Program-made: the position numbers and the translations under genes
The notes under the pieces: model-generated
Seen by the model: the letters and a program-made list of their open reading frames with translations, nothing else
Told to the model about the DNA's origin: nothing
The model's database searches: none
Assembly: GCA_016219375.1 (NCBI GenBank)
Contig: JACRNC010000016.1
Coordinates: 321,744 to 385,743 of the forward strand
Reading direction: 5' to 3'
DNA length: 64,000 nucleotides
Origin: Burkholderiales bacterium
GTDB lineage: Bacteria; Pseudomonadota; Gammaproteobacteria; Burkholderiales; Burkholderiaceae_C
Part shown: positions 45,552-53,456 of the stretch, piece by piece
Numbering within the stretch: position 1 is the first letter of the stretch
How the letters are laid out: each line of letters begins with the position of its first letter

Positions 45552-46211
45552 ATGAACCAAGACGAACTCAAGGCCCTGGTGGGCCGCGCCGCGCTGGCCC
45601 ACGTGCCCGCCGGCAGCATCATCGGCGTGGGCACCGGCTCCACGGTCAACTGCTTCATCGACGCCCTGGCCACCCAGCCCGGCCTGGTGCGCGGCGCCGT
45701 GTCCAGCTCCGTCAAGAGCACCGAGCGCCTGAAGGCCCACGGCATCCCCGTGCTGGAGGCGGCCGAGGTGGAGAGCCTGCCCGTCTACATCGACGGCGCC
45801 GACGAGATCGACCACGCCGGCTGCATGATCAAGGGCGGCGGCGCCGCGCTCACGCGCGAGAAGATCGTCGCCGACCTGGCCCAGCGCTTCATCTGCATCG
45901 CCGATGAGTCCAAGCTCGTCGCCACGCTCGGCCGCTTCCCGCTGCCGGTGGAGGTCATCCCCATGGCCGCGGCTCAGCTCACCCGCCGCTTTGCCGCCAT
46001 CGGCGGCCAGGCCCGGCTGCGCGAAGGCGTCACCACCGACAACGGCCAGCTCATCCTGGACGTCAGCGGCCTGTCCATCACCGACCCGCTGGCGCTGGAG
46101 ACCGAGATCAACCAGTGGCCCGGCGTCGTCACCGTGGGCCTCTTCGCCCGCCACCGCGCGGCCGCCTGCCTGCTGGGCACCAGGGATGGCGTGAGGACAC
46201 TGACGTTCTGA
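45552..46211 (+). CDS. rpiA: Ribose-5-phosphate isomerase A
   Basis: A 219-residue RpiA with [25 protein letters not shown] (catalytic Asp), [14 protein letters not shown] and the KL(V/I)-type [10 protein letters not shown]. It interconverts ribose-5-phosphate and ribulose-5-phosphate in the pentose phosphate pathway. The start is at the ATG giving MNQDELK; an extension upstream would run into low-complexity sequence. It converges on the SGNH hydrolase gene. Confidence 0.96.
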   Translation: MNQDELKALVGRAALAHVPAGSIIGVGTGSTVNCFIDALATQPGLVRGAVSSSVKSTERLKAHGIPVLEAAEVESLPVYIDGADEIDHAGCMIKGGGAALTREKIVADLAQRFICIADESKLVATLGRFPLPVEVIPMAAAQLTRRFAAIGGQARLREGVTTDNGQLILDVSGLSITDPLALETEINQWPGVVTVGLFARHRAAACLLGTRDGVRTLTF

Positions 46212-46218
46212 TGTGAAG

Positions 46219-46240
46219 AGGCCCGGCGCATGCCGGGCCT
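46219..46240. terminator. Hairpin between convergent genes
   Basis: AGGCCCGGC and GCCGGGCCT form a perfect 9-bp stem with a GCAT loop, 7 bases after the rpiA stop and 7 before the SGNH gene stop. There is no U tract on either side, so termination strength is uncertain. Confidence 0.55.
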
Positions 46241-46247
46241 GCAGGGC

Positions 46248-47261
46248 TCAAGGCGTGTAGACGATCGCCTTGGACCAGGCCACGCCCAGGATCTCGTTGG
46301 CCGCAGCCGTGGGGTGGTTGTCGTCCCAGAACAGGTAGTTCTGCGGGTCCGGGCACACCGGCCGGTCCTCGAACTGCGTCAGGTTCAGCCCGCCGGGGTG
46401 GCAGGCGTCCTTCACGTTGATGCCGCGCGCCACCGCCTTGTCCACCTCGTCGCGCAGGAAGCTCATCGTCGGGAAGCTCATGATCCGCGCGTTGGGATAC
46501 AGCGCGCGCATCGTGTCCAGCCCGCGCTCCAGCACGCTGGCGAACTGCTCGCTGTAGCGCTTGGCATCGGCGATGTAGCCGGGCGTGTCACCCTCGCGCT
46601 GCCGCGCCCGCGGCGTGATGCTCAGGTCCGGCATCTGCGGCACCAGGAAGTACCGCGCCCCGGCCGCATACAGCGACGAGATCGCGCGCTGGATGTTCTG
46701 CGTGGCCGTGTACGACGTGAAGCTGTTGAAGCCGCCCAGCGCATAGAAGTCATCCGGCCCGCTCCAGATCACGTGCAGCGCCTTCGGGTCCGCCCGGCCC
46801 GTCAGCGGCAGCCGGCTGGTGATGCGGTTGACGATGGGCAGCGTGGCCAGCGTCGGGATCGCCGCCGTCTTGTTCACGTACTCGTTCACCTGCGTCAGCA
46901 CACCCAGCATCACGCCCGGGAACAGCGTGCCGTAGCCCGTCTGCGCGCCAGAGAAGGAGTAGTTCTCCAGCGGCACCTTCAGCTCACGCGCCAGCACCTC
47001 CACCGCCACCGGCCCATCGCAGAAGCGCCCCTGCATCGCAGGCGGCGACAGCGGATAGCCCGTGCCCAGCGTCTTGCGCGTGAACTCGTAGTAGCGGTAG
47101 GTGTCCGACATGCTGTCGCTGAACACCACCACCTTGCTGTACTGCGCCTGCGCCGGCGCCACCAGCGCGCCGATCAGGGCGGCCCCTGCTGCGCCCTTCA
47201 GCGCCCACCCCGCCACCTTGGCCCACATGCCGCCGCCGCGGCCCTCCATCGCCTGTCCCAT
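46248..47261 (-). CDS. SGNH/GDSL-family hydrolase, exported
   Basis: A 337-residue protein with a signal peptide (core ALKGAAGAALIGALVAPAQA, cut near residue 39-40). Block I FSDSMSD has the nucleophile Ser50 and Block V WDDNHP has Asp313/His316. Block I reads SDS instead of GDS. Such enzymes are secreted or periplasmic lipases/esterases, and the extended form resembles bacterial thermolabile-hemolysin/acyltransferase relatives. An internal start (MWAKVAG) would also keep the signal. The left edge of the accessory region lies just behind it. Confidence 0.88.
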   Translation of the reverse strand: MGQAMEGRGGGMWAKVAGWALKGAAGAALIGALVAPAQAQYSKVVVFSDSMSDTYRYYEFTRKTLGTGYPLSPPAMQGRFCDGPVAVEVLARELKVPLENYSFSGAQTGYGTLFPGVMLGVLTQVNEYVNKTAAIPTLATLPIVNRITSRLPLTGRADPKALHVIWSGPDDFYALGGFNSFTSYTATQNIQRAISSLYAAGARYFLVPQMPDLSITPRARQREGDTPGYIADAKRYSEQFASVLERGLDTMRALYPNARIMSFPTMSFLRDEVDKAVARGINVKDACHPGGLNLTQFEDRPVCPDPQNYLFWDDNHPTAAANEILGVAWSKAIVYTP

Positions 47262-47687
47262 CGATCGCTCCTGAAGTTGGTTGCGACGCGTCCCCCGCGT
47301 CGCCGGCGATCGTAGGAAGTGACAAGGCCATCAGCCAGTATCCGGGCGTCCCGCGAGTGCGTGCATCCACGCGCAGGCCGGAATGCTGTGCTGCGACTTG
47401 GAACAGATTGGCGTGATAAGTAAATAGAGCTGACCCGTCCCCGGCGTGGCTTTGGTGAAGCGGGGCTGTGTCCTGCGCCTGACATTGGCGCGAGAGACCG
47501 ACTCCTGTCTTACCTACAACCTGCCCAGGGTGATCTACACGATGATGACGAAAGGGCCAGAAGCACGTTTATTAAGGGTGCCGCGAAGAGCGCTGCCGAC
47601 AGCGCACGGAAAACTTTCGAAAGCTGAGCGTTGACTTAATAATGTGATGCACTGCAACAGTATTCAGGCGTAATTGTGGAATATACT
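47262..47687. other. Intergenic/left flank of accessory region
   Basis: No convincing gene is seen. It contains a hairpin (GCGCTG at 47590-47595 with CAGCGC at 47600-47605). From about 47640 the sequence becomes AT-rich. Open frames such as 47446-47634 have no recognisable family and lack a good start. Confidence 0.4.
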
Positions 47688-47939
47688 TTAATCATGTTGA
47701 TCGAAGTCAAGCTTATTTTTGCCTGAATTATGCCTTGCAAGGATGGCCTCTCCCATGCGGAAGGAGGCGTCTTCCGCCTCCTTTTCGGAGTTGTACATGG
47801 TCGGATCTGTTGTCATCCGGTTTGTTTTCATGCCTTCATGATTTGAGATGACAACGCCGGCGCCAAACTTATTTATGTCTCTGTGATGAGTCACGGCGAC
47901 TTCTATCTGATAGCCGCTCAATTTGTGAAGTTTCTTCAT
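47688..47939 (-). CDS. Hypothetical protein (83 aa), AT-rich region
   Basis: An 83-residue charged cytosolic-looking protein with no signal or membrane segment; it has SNHEGMKTNRM and SEKEAEDASFRMGEAIL. I do not recognise a family. Its start lies 25 bases after the stop of the lipoprotein gene, on the same strand, suggesting one unit. Base composition is far more AT-rich than in the neighbours, a sign of acquisition. Confidence 0.6.
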   Translation of the reverse strand: MKKLHKLSGYQIEVAVTHHRDINKFGAGVVISNHEGMKTNRMTTDPTMYNSEKEAEDASFRMGEAILARHNSGKNKLDFDQHD

Positions 47940-47964
47940 GGTGCATCACGTTTTCGCTGATTGG

Positions 47965-48834
47965 TCAATCCTGGGGAGGCAGCATAGGTTCTGTGCTGAT
48001 GCGAGCTACAAATGTGTTCAAGGGGTTTCCGTATACGTCCCTGCCCGAGTAGCGGCTGAGTATGAGGTAGTCATTCTCGACCTTCCATTCTTGATGCATA
48101 ACCTTCATTGGGCCTATTTGATTTTCTTGGACAAGACTTTTCTTATTTTGATTGAGGAGTTCCCTGGAAAGTTGTTGTACTGTTTCTTCTGTTGTTTCGC
48201 AGCTAACGCCATTAACCACATCTTCGCTCAATGTGATTGTCACTTCTTTGCCTATGGTGCAAATTACGGGATTTTTCTGAGATCTAAGTAGAGATATTTG
48301 AGAAGAATCCATCTTTGCTGTGCATGCATCTTCGCCTTGGTAAGTGAAGCATTTCAGTTGCGGTATCTTGTCTTTAATATCTTGAATGCTGCTACTGCGA
48401 GGCCATATCAGCAATGAAGCTGTTTTTGTTGCAGACGCGGACGGCACACTTATTTCGTCCTTATTTTTATTCTTCCAAACATTATCTTTGCAAAATTTGA
48501 GCGTCGCTTCATCGACAAGTGATTGCCCGTCGTGTGCCAAGCGCCTTGAGTAACAGAAGGCATAAATGTCGCCGTTAAAGTCATCCAATCCGCTTTTTAT
48601 TTCATTTTCATTTTTTGCAAGCTGCTCCTTGTCGAACCTCTGGCACTCTTCTTTAGTTCCGGCCCTATCTGAAGCAATCAGGCATTTTCCCCTTTGAGTA
48701 GTATTTTCAGGGCTATTCGTGGCACCAACAGATTGCTGTGGGCTTGCTTTCATGGAGGCTTCCTCCATGTTTTTTTGTGTGCAGGCCGCGATGGCGGCTG
48801 CAATCCAAATTGGAATATTTCGCAACGCTATCAT
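47965..48834 (-). CDS. Putative lipoprotein of unknown function, AT-rich
   Basis: A 289-residue protein with a lipoprotein signal (IWIAAAIAACTQ, lipobox IAAC). A polar, Lys/Asp/Ser-rich exported body with several Cys (e.g. KCLIAS, KEECQRF, KCFTYQGEDACTA) could form disulfides. The C-terminal region LSRYSGRDVYGNPLNTFVAR is the most ordered looking. No family is recognised. GC content in sample stretches is 35-37% (48121-48180 and 48241-48300), far from the surroundings, so it looks horizontally acquired. Confidence 0.65.
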   Translation of the reverse strand: MIALRNIPIWIAAAIAACTQKNMEEASMKASPQQSVGATNSPENTTQRGKCLIASDRAGTKEECQRFDKEQLAKNENEIKSGLDDFNGDIYAFCYSRRLAHDGQSLVDEATLKFCKDNVWKNKNKDEISVPSASATKTASLLIWPRSSSIQDIKDKIPQLKCFTYQGEDACTAKMDSSQISLLRSQKNPVICTIGKEVTITLSEDVVNGVSCETTEETVQQLSRELLNQNKKSLVQENQIGPMKVMHQEWKVENDYLILSRYSGRDVYGNPLNTFVARISTEPMLPPQD

Positions 48835-49142
48835 TCAAAAAATTTCGAATAGCGGCTACTTGCGTAACCTAATGTCTGAGATATGCAGCGGCGTGCACGA
48901 CCCTGACGAAGCGAACTGCCGTTGGCGACGTTGACTGTCCGCTCGACTGAATGTTGGACGTTGCATGTTCTAGCATCCCTGGGACGATGGGCGCAAGCCC
49001 CGCCTTTGGGAGCGCCAAGTAGCTAAATAGCAAAGAAAACAGCGCCGAACTAACCGACGCTCTCGCAAGCCGGGCGACAAATGCACCAGTCGCAAAACGC
49101 GCGCCGACCTGCGCCCCCGATGATCACTAGCGCCGCCCCTAA
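48835..49142. other. Gene-free segment between lipoprotein and integrase remnant
   Basis: About 300 bases without a supported gene. The part next to the lipoprotein gene carries the attC-like sequence described separately; the remainder (48960-49142) has no recognisable coding region. In an integron this is where attI would lie, but no convincing attI was found. Confidence 0.4.
48867..48959 (-). repeat. attC-like site (candidate integron recombination site)
   Basis: Read on the minus strand it starts GTCCAAC (48959-48953, fits RYYYAAC), continues ATTCAGTCG, then AGCGGAC (48943-48937) as an L''-like box. After a variable middle comes GCCGCT (48892-48887), complementary over five bases, and ATTAGGT (48873-48867), one base from GTTRRRY. 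Spacing and order follow integron attC sites in the same orientation as the adjacent genes. The fit is imperfect. Confidence 0.35.
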
Positions 49143-49369
49143 ATTACGCTGCGGAAGGACATGGACTTCACTCGGCGCAAGGTACTGGTGCGGGAGGGCA
49201 AGGGTGGTAGGGAGCACGTGACCGTGCTGCCCCGGAGAACGCGGTGCCGCTCAAAGTGCAGGTGGAGCGACATGGGTGCTGCACCGGCGGGAGGTGGGAC
49301 GTCGGCCTCCGGGCGGTGTGGTTGCCAGATCTGCCCAGCTCGCTGGACGAAATGTGCTCACCCGCGCTA
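49143..49369 (+). pseudogene. Frameshifted fragment of an integron-type tyrosine recombinase
   Basis: The frame from 49143 gives ITLRKDMDFTRRKVLVREGK followed by GGREHVTVLP, matching the L-R-x-K-D-x-D-F...V-R-x-G-K-G-x-K-D-R..LP block of IntI. A frame change near 49233 then gives ENAVPLKVQVERH. A further shift gives VLHRREV and, back in frame, AVWLPD, resembling the integron-integrase-specific insert (..LPDAL..). The catalytic C-terminus is missing and the copy ends where the IS630 element begins. It is non-functional; identification is from memory of the family. Confidence 0.55.
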
Positions 49370-49389
49370 GTGTCATGAGTTAGAAATTC
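49370..49389 (+). repeat. Left terminal inverted repeat of the IS
   Basis: A 20-base terminal repeat beginning GTGTCATGAG, matching the right end with one mismatch at base 6. Confidence 0.9.
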
Positions 49390-49448
49390 ATTGAATTATT
49401 TTCTCTGATGGTGATCAGTCGTGTAGTGTGTTGCACGACGAGGTGGCC

Positions 49449-50534
49449 ATGAGCGGAAGACCAAAGACTTCATTGGTGTTGAGCGCGACGGAGCAAGAGC
49501 AACTGATTGCGTTGACCAAGCGCCGTAAGACCGCGCAGGCCTTGGCCCTGCGAGCGCGCATCGTGCTCGCTTGCGCTGAGGGCTTGGACAACAAGGTGGT
49601 GGCAGCGCGCCAGCGGGTCACGCAGCAAACAGTTTCCAAGTGGCGGGGCCGTTTTGTTGAACTGCGCATGGATGGTTTACTGGATGCCCCGCGCCCTGGT
49701 GCTCCACGCACGATTGAAGATGAGCGCGTCGATGCAGTGATCGCCAAGACGCTGGAGTCTGTGCCGACTGGCGCAACTCACTGGAGTACCCGCTCTATGG
49801 CGCAGGCAATGGGCATGTCACAGACGGCTGTGAGCCGAATCTGGCGGGCTTTTGGTTTGCAGCCGCACCGCCAGGAGACGTTCAAACTCTCCAGTGACCC
49901 GTTTTTTGTCGACAAAGTCCGTGACATTGTCGGCCTGTACATGGACCCGCCACTCAAGGCGATGGTGTTGTGCGTGGATGAGAAGAGTCAAATACAGGCA
50001 CTGGACCGCACACAGCCAATCTTGCCGCTGGCACCGGGTATTCCTGAGCGCAGAACCCACGATTACATGCGCCATGGAACGACGACGCTGTTTGCGGCAC
50101 TGGACATTGCCACGGGCCAAGTGATTGGAGAGTTACACCGGCGCCATCGCAGCACGGAGTTTTTGCAGTTCCTGCGTACCATTGAAGCGAATGTGCCAGC
50201 CCAGCTGGATGTGCATTTGGTGATGGACAACTACGGCACGCACAAGACCCCTGCGGTCAAGGCATGGTTTGCAAGACACCCCAGGTTCCACGTGCACTTC
50301 ACGCCAACCTCCGCGTCTTGGCTCAATCAGGTGGAACGTTGGTTTGCAACCCTGACCGAGAAGTACATCCGTCGCGGCACACACCGATCGACAAGACAGC
50401 TTGAGCAGGCGATTCGCCAATACCTGGAACTGAACAACTCAAATCCCACACCGTTCGTCTGGGTCAAGTCTGCCGATGACATCCTGGCGAGTATCGAGAG
50501 ATTTTGTCTGCGAATTTCTAACTCAGGACACTAG
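49449..50534 (+). CDS. IS630-family transposase
   Basis: With the ATG at 49449 (an in-frame GTG at 49428 is also possible) the protein has 361 residues. It has an N-terminal helix-turn-helix ([20 protein letters not shown]) and a DDE core: Asp177 (CVDEKS), Asp260 (VMDNYGTHK) and Glu296 (NQVERWF), the last two separated by 35 residues. The coding region runs to the very end of the element. The stop TAG is completed by the duplicated TA target outside the right repeat. No frameshift is needed, unlike several related elements. Confidence 0.95.
   Translation: MSGRPKTSLVLSATEQEQLIALTKRRKTAQALALRARIVLACAEGLDNKVVAARQRVTQQTVSKWRGRFVELRMDGLLDAPRPGAPRTIEDERVDAVIAKTLESVPTGATHWSTRSMAQAMGMSQTAVSRIWRAFGLQPHRQETFKLSSDPFFVDKVRDIVGLYMDPPLKAMVLCVDEKSQIQALDRTQPILPLAPGIPERRTHDYMRHGTTTLFAALDIATGQVIGELHRRHRSTEFLQFLRTIEANVPAQLDVHLVMDNYGTHKTPAVKAWFARHPRFHVHFTPTSASWLNQVERWFATLTEKYIRRGTHRSTRQLEQAIRQYLELNNSNPTPFVWVKSADDILASIERFCLRISNSGH
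50512..50531 (-). repeat. Right terminal inverted repeat of the IS
   Basis: Reads GTGTCCTGAGTTAGAAATTC on the minus strand. It overlaps the last codons of the transposase gene, so its sequence is constrained by both functions. Confidence 0.9.
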
Positions 50535-50618
50535 GAGGGCTTGGACCGAACGAGGACCCAGACGCGGGGCAGGCGTGTAAGCGAGCGGGGTAAGGGACTG
50601 GGGAAAGGGAACGGGGCG

Positions 50619-52337
50619 CTACCCCTCCATGCACTCCACCACCATCTGCACCCGCACCCGCCCCTGGTATTCATCCACGCTGAGGCGGTAGGCCATGCGG
50701 CCGCGGGTGGGGACAGGCTCGGCGCGGCCGAACCAGATGGCGTCGCGGACCTGGCCGGCGTGGCGGACCTGCAGCTTGAGGTGCTTTTCGCCGACCAGGC
50801 GCTGGCTGAGCACCTCGACCTCGTCGGCGAAGGTGGGGGCGTCGAAGGCGGAGCCCCAGACCTCGCGCTCGATGGTGCGCACGACCTCGGCATCGAACCA
50901 TTGCGCGTCCAGCGGGCCGTCGGTGACGACCTGGCGGTGCAGGTCGGCCGGGGCCAGCCATTCGGCGGCCACCTGGCGGAAGGCGGCGTCGAAGGCGTCG
51001 ATGCCGGCCTCGTCCAGCGTGGCGCCCGCGGCCATCGCATGGCCGCCGAACTTCTTGAGCAGGCCGGGGTGGCGCTTGCTGACCAGGTCCAGCGCGTCGC
51101 GCAAATGGAAGCCGGGGATGGAGCGGCCGGACCCCTTGAGGTGCCCGTCCTGCCCGCGGGCGAAGACAAAGGTCGGGCGGTGCAGCCGGTCCTTCAGGCG
51201 CGAGGCGACGATGCCGACGACGCCTTCGTGGAAGGTCTCGTCATACAGCGCCAGGGCGGGCGGTGGGTCGCCCTGGGGCATCAGGGCGTCCAGGCGCAGC
51301 TCGGCCTGCTCGCGCATGCCGGCTTCCACGTCGCGGCGCTCGCGGTTGATGGCGTCCAGGCGCTGGGCCAGCTCGCTGGCGCGGGCGGCATCGTCGGTGG
51401 TCAGGCATTCGATGCCCAGCGTCATGTCGGCCAGGCGGCCGGCGGCGTTCAGGCGCGGCCCCAGGGCAAAGCCGAAGTCGAAGGTGCTGGCCCGCGCCGG
51501 GTCGCGGCCGGCGGCGGCAAACAGGGCGGCCACGCCGGGCTGCATCTTGCCGGCGCGGATGCGCTTCAAGCCCTGGGCCACCAGGCGGCGGTTGTTGGCG
51601 TCGAGCTTGACCACGTCGGCCACGGTGCCCAGGGCCACCAGGTCGAGCAGGGCGTCCAGCCGCGGCTGCTGCTCCGGGCTGAAGACGCCGCGTTGGCGCA
51701 GCTCGGCGCGCAGGGCCAGCAGCACGTAGAACATGACGCCCACGCCGGCGATGCACTTGCTGCCGAAGCCGCAGGCCGGCTGGTTGGGGTTGACGATGAC
51801 GTCGGCCGGGGGCAGCAGCACCTGGCCCTGGGCATCGACGGCGGGCAGGTGGTGGTCGGTGACGAGCACCTGCAGGCCCTTGCTGCGCGCATAAGCCACG
51901 CCCTCCAGGCTGGCGATGCCGTTGTCCACGGTGATGAGCACGTCGGGCCGCTGCTGCAGGGCCAGGTCGACGATGGCGGGCGTGAGTCCGTAGCCGTGGA
52001 TGGCGCGGTCGGGCACAACGTAGTGGGTGGACTCGCGCGCCGCGCCCAGCATGCGCAGGCCGCGCAGGGCGACGGCGCAGGCGGTGGCGCCGTCGCAGTC
52101 GTAGTCGGCCACCACGCACAGGCGCGCGCTGCGCTGGATGGCGTCGGCCAGCAGCCGGGCGGCGTCGTGCGTGCCGTGCAGGGCGGGCGGGGGCAGCAGC
52201 TTGGCCAGCGAGTCGTCCAGGTCCTCGGCGCTGCGGATGCCGCGGGCCGCGAACAGGCGGGCCAGCAGCGGGTGGACGCCGGCCTGTTCCAGCGCCCAGA
52301 CGGTGCGGGGCGGGACGTCGCGGGTGGTGATCTGCAT
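50619..52337 (-). CDS. recJ: Single-stranded-DNA-specific exonuclease RecJ
   Basis: A 572-residue RecJ with the DHH-family motifs ADYDCDG (Asp78-Gly83), TVDNGI, TDHHLP (Asp161-His163) and GPRLNAAGR. A DHHA1 domain follows (GIVASRLKDRLHRP, SGRSIPGFHL, GGHAMAAG). It degrades single-stranded DNA 5'->3' in recombination and mismatch repair. The ATG at 52337 was preferred over an upstream in-frame TTG. It starts 8 bases after the stop of the next gene up, so they form a pair. Confidence 0.95.
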   Translation of the reverse strand: MQITTRDVPPRTVWALEQAGVHPLLARLFAARGIRSAEDLDDSLAKLLPPPALHGTHDAARLLADAIQRSARLCVVADYDCDGATACAVALRGLRMLGAARESTHYVVPDRAIHGYGLTPAIVDLALQQRPDVLITVDNGIASLEGVAYARSKGLQVLVTDHHLPAVDAQGQVLLPPADVIVNPNQPACGFGSKCIAGVGVMFYVLLALRAELRQRGVFSPEQQPRLDALLDLVALGTVADVVKLDANNRRLVAQGLKRIRAGKMQPGVAALFAAAGRDPARASTFDFGFALGPRLNAAGRLADMTLGIECLTTDDAARASELAQRLDAINRERRDVEAGMREQAELRLDALMPQGDPPPALALYDETFHEGVVGIVASRLKDRLHRPTFVFARGQDGHLKGSGRSIPGFHLRDALDLVSKRHPGLLKKFGGHAMAAGATLDEAGIDAFDAAFRQVAAEWLAPADLHRQVVTDGPLDAQWFDAEVVRTIEREVWGSAFDAPTFADEVEVLSQRLVGEKHLKLQVRHAGQVRDAIWFGRAEPVPTRGRMAYRLSVDEYQGRVRVQMVVECMEG

Positions 52338-52345
52338 GGCGGGGT

Positions 52346-53293
52346 TCAAAGTGCGGCCAGCAGCGCCGGCACGTCGGGCTGGCGGAAGCGGGCCAAGAGA
52401 CGCTGGGTGAAGCGTTGGGACAGCGGCACGCCGCCCGGGGCGCTGGCCCAGGTCTGGCCGTTGCGCTCGCCGGTCAGCGTGATCTGCACGGGCGTGCCGC
52501 GCTGCAGGGCGGCCACCGCCTCGCGCAGCGGGCCGGCGTCCAGCGCGCGCCAGGCGTCGGCCCAGGCGGCCCAGTCCTCGGCCAGCACGGGCTGGCGCAG
52601 GGCGTCATGCACGGTGACCGGCTCGCCGGCACGCGCCTGGCGCATGCCGCAGCCCGACAGCCACACGCTGTTGACCGGCAGGGCGCCGCGCGCTTCGCGG
52701 GCGTCGTTGACGGGGTGGGTGTACCAGAGCATCTGCACCTCGTTCTGCAGCCGGCGCAGCAGCCGGGCCTGCGGGTGGTCGGGCATCCACAGATCCGGGT
52801 TGCGGCCGACCACGCGGTCCAGCGACGCGGTGGGCAGCTCGTGCAGGGATTCGTGGGCGACGTACCAGCGCTGCGGCGCGGCCCACACCAGGGCCCAGCC
52901 CTCGTCCTCGAACAGCGGGCGGGCGGCTTCGCACAGCTCGCGGGATTCGGCCTCGGCCAGTTGCAGCTCGGCCGGCGGCAGGATGGTGAGGTGCTCGGCG
53001 CCCACATGCCAGTGCAGCGGCGTCAGCAGGCCCCAGGCCAGGTCGTCGGTGGCGATGCCGTCCTGCGCGGCGGCGTCGGCGGCAAAGGGCAGGGCGCCGT
53101 CAGCACCCTGCCAGCCCCAGGCGCGCGCCAGGGCACGCTCGTGCGGCGGCGAGAGCTGGTATTCGTCGGCCTCGTCGCGCAGGCCGGGCTTCAGCCGGGC
53201 GAGCAGGGCTTGCAGGTTGGGCAGGCGCAGGTCGCTGGCCGCCTGGCGGCAGGCATCGGCCGGCGTGGACGCAAAGGGGATGAGCAGATGCAC
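52346..53293 (-). CDS. Conserved hypothetical protein upstream of recJ
   Basis: A 315-residue protein starting MHLLIPFASTPAD; conserved-looking segments are LHWHVGAEHLTILPP, RVVGRNPDLWMP and PVNSVWLSGCG. In related genomes a protein of this kind next to recJ is sometimes labelled phosphoglycerate mutase, but I see no mutase active-site motif and do not adopt that name. No signal peptide. Tight linkage to recJ suggests coexpression; the function is unknown. Its 5' side faces the lolC promoter. Confidence 0.75.
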   Translation of the reverse strand: MHLLIPFASTPADACRQAASDLRLPNLQALLARLKPGLRDEADEYQLSPPHERALARAWGWQGADGALPFAADAAAQDGIATDDLAWGLLTPLHWHVGAEHLTILPPAELQLAEAESRELCEAARPLFEDEGWALVWAAPQRWYVAHESLHELPTASLDRVVGRNPDLWMPDHPQARLLRRLQNEVQMLWYTHPVNDAREARGALPVNSVWLSGCGMRQARAGEPVTVHDALRQPVLAEDWAAWADAWRALDAGPLREAVAALQRGTPVQITLTGERNGQTWASAPGGVPLSQRFTQRLLARFRQPDVPALLAAL

Positions 53294-53344
53294 GGGCGGT
53301 GATTATCCGGCGCGCCTCGCAAGGCCCTGCGTCGGCGGCCGCGC

Positions 53345-53392
53345 GGCGTCTCATGTGGCGTCTCGCGCGGCGTCTCATGTGGCATCTCATGC
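53345..53392. repeat. Four 12-bp tandem repeats in a divergent promoter region
   Basis: GGCGTCTCATGT, GGCGTCTCGCGC, GGCGTCTCATGT and GGCATCTCATGC follow one another without gaps. They lie between two divergently transcribed genes, about 50 bases before one start and 65 before the other. Copies 1 and 3 are identical. Confidence 0.9.
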
Positions 53393-53456
53393 AAGGGCCT
53401 GCGGCGGCAGGCACCGGAGCAGTGCGGTTAGCATCCGCCGCAATTTGTCACACCCC

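Larger units (their letters stand above)
49370..50531 (+). mobile_element. IS630-family insertion sequence (1162 bp)
   Basis: The element is bounded by 20-base inverted repeats, GTGTCATGAGTTAGAAATTC on the left and its near-perfect complement on the right (19 of 20 match). It is flanked by the TA duplication characteristic of IS630/Tc1 elements (TA at 49368-49369 and 50532-50533). The target context is CTAG on both sides. It contains a single intact DDE transposase. Intact ends and an uninterrupted frame suggest a recent insertion. Confidence 0.93.

Noticed and set aside
47421..47450. A RAYT/REP-like element (AAATAGAGCTGACCCGTCCC)
   Set aside because: It recalls repeats seen near REP-associated transposases, but only one copy is visible and no partner stem or RAYT gene is present.
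47446..47634. A 62-codon frame on the plus strand before the AT-rich genes
   Set aside because: No family, no good start or ribosome site; likely chance or a fragment too short to identify.
47560..47690. A second attC site behind the 83-aa gene
   Set aside because: Only partial core-like words (e.g. a near-RYYYAAC) and a short GCGCTG/CAGCGC hairpin were seen; no paired L and R boxes.
49161..49370. A 69-codon frame starting at 49161 as an intact small gene
   Set aside because: Its first part matches an integrase block but the rest is out of frame with the match, so it is a decayed fragment, not a gene.
50535..50618. Continuation of the integrase fragment beyond the IS element
   Set aside because: Rejoining the flanks across the TA duplication gives no recognisable integrase sequence (no R-H-R-Y catalytic segments).
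53100..53414. Repeat-encoded minus-strand frame (HETPRETPHETPR) as an N-terminal extension or separate gene
   Set aside because: It is out of frame with the gene at 52346-53293 and simply translates the 12-bp tandem repeats.
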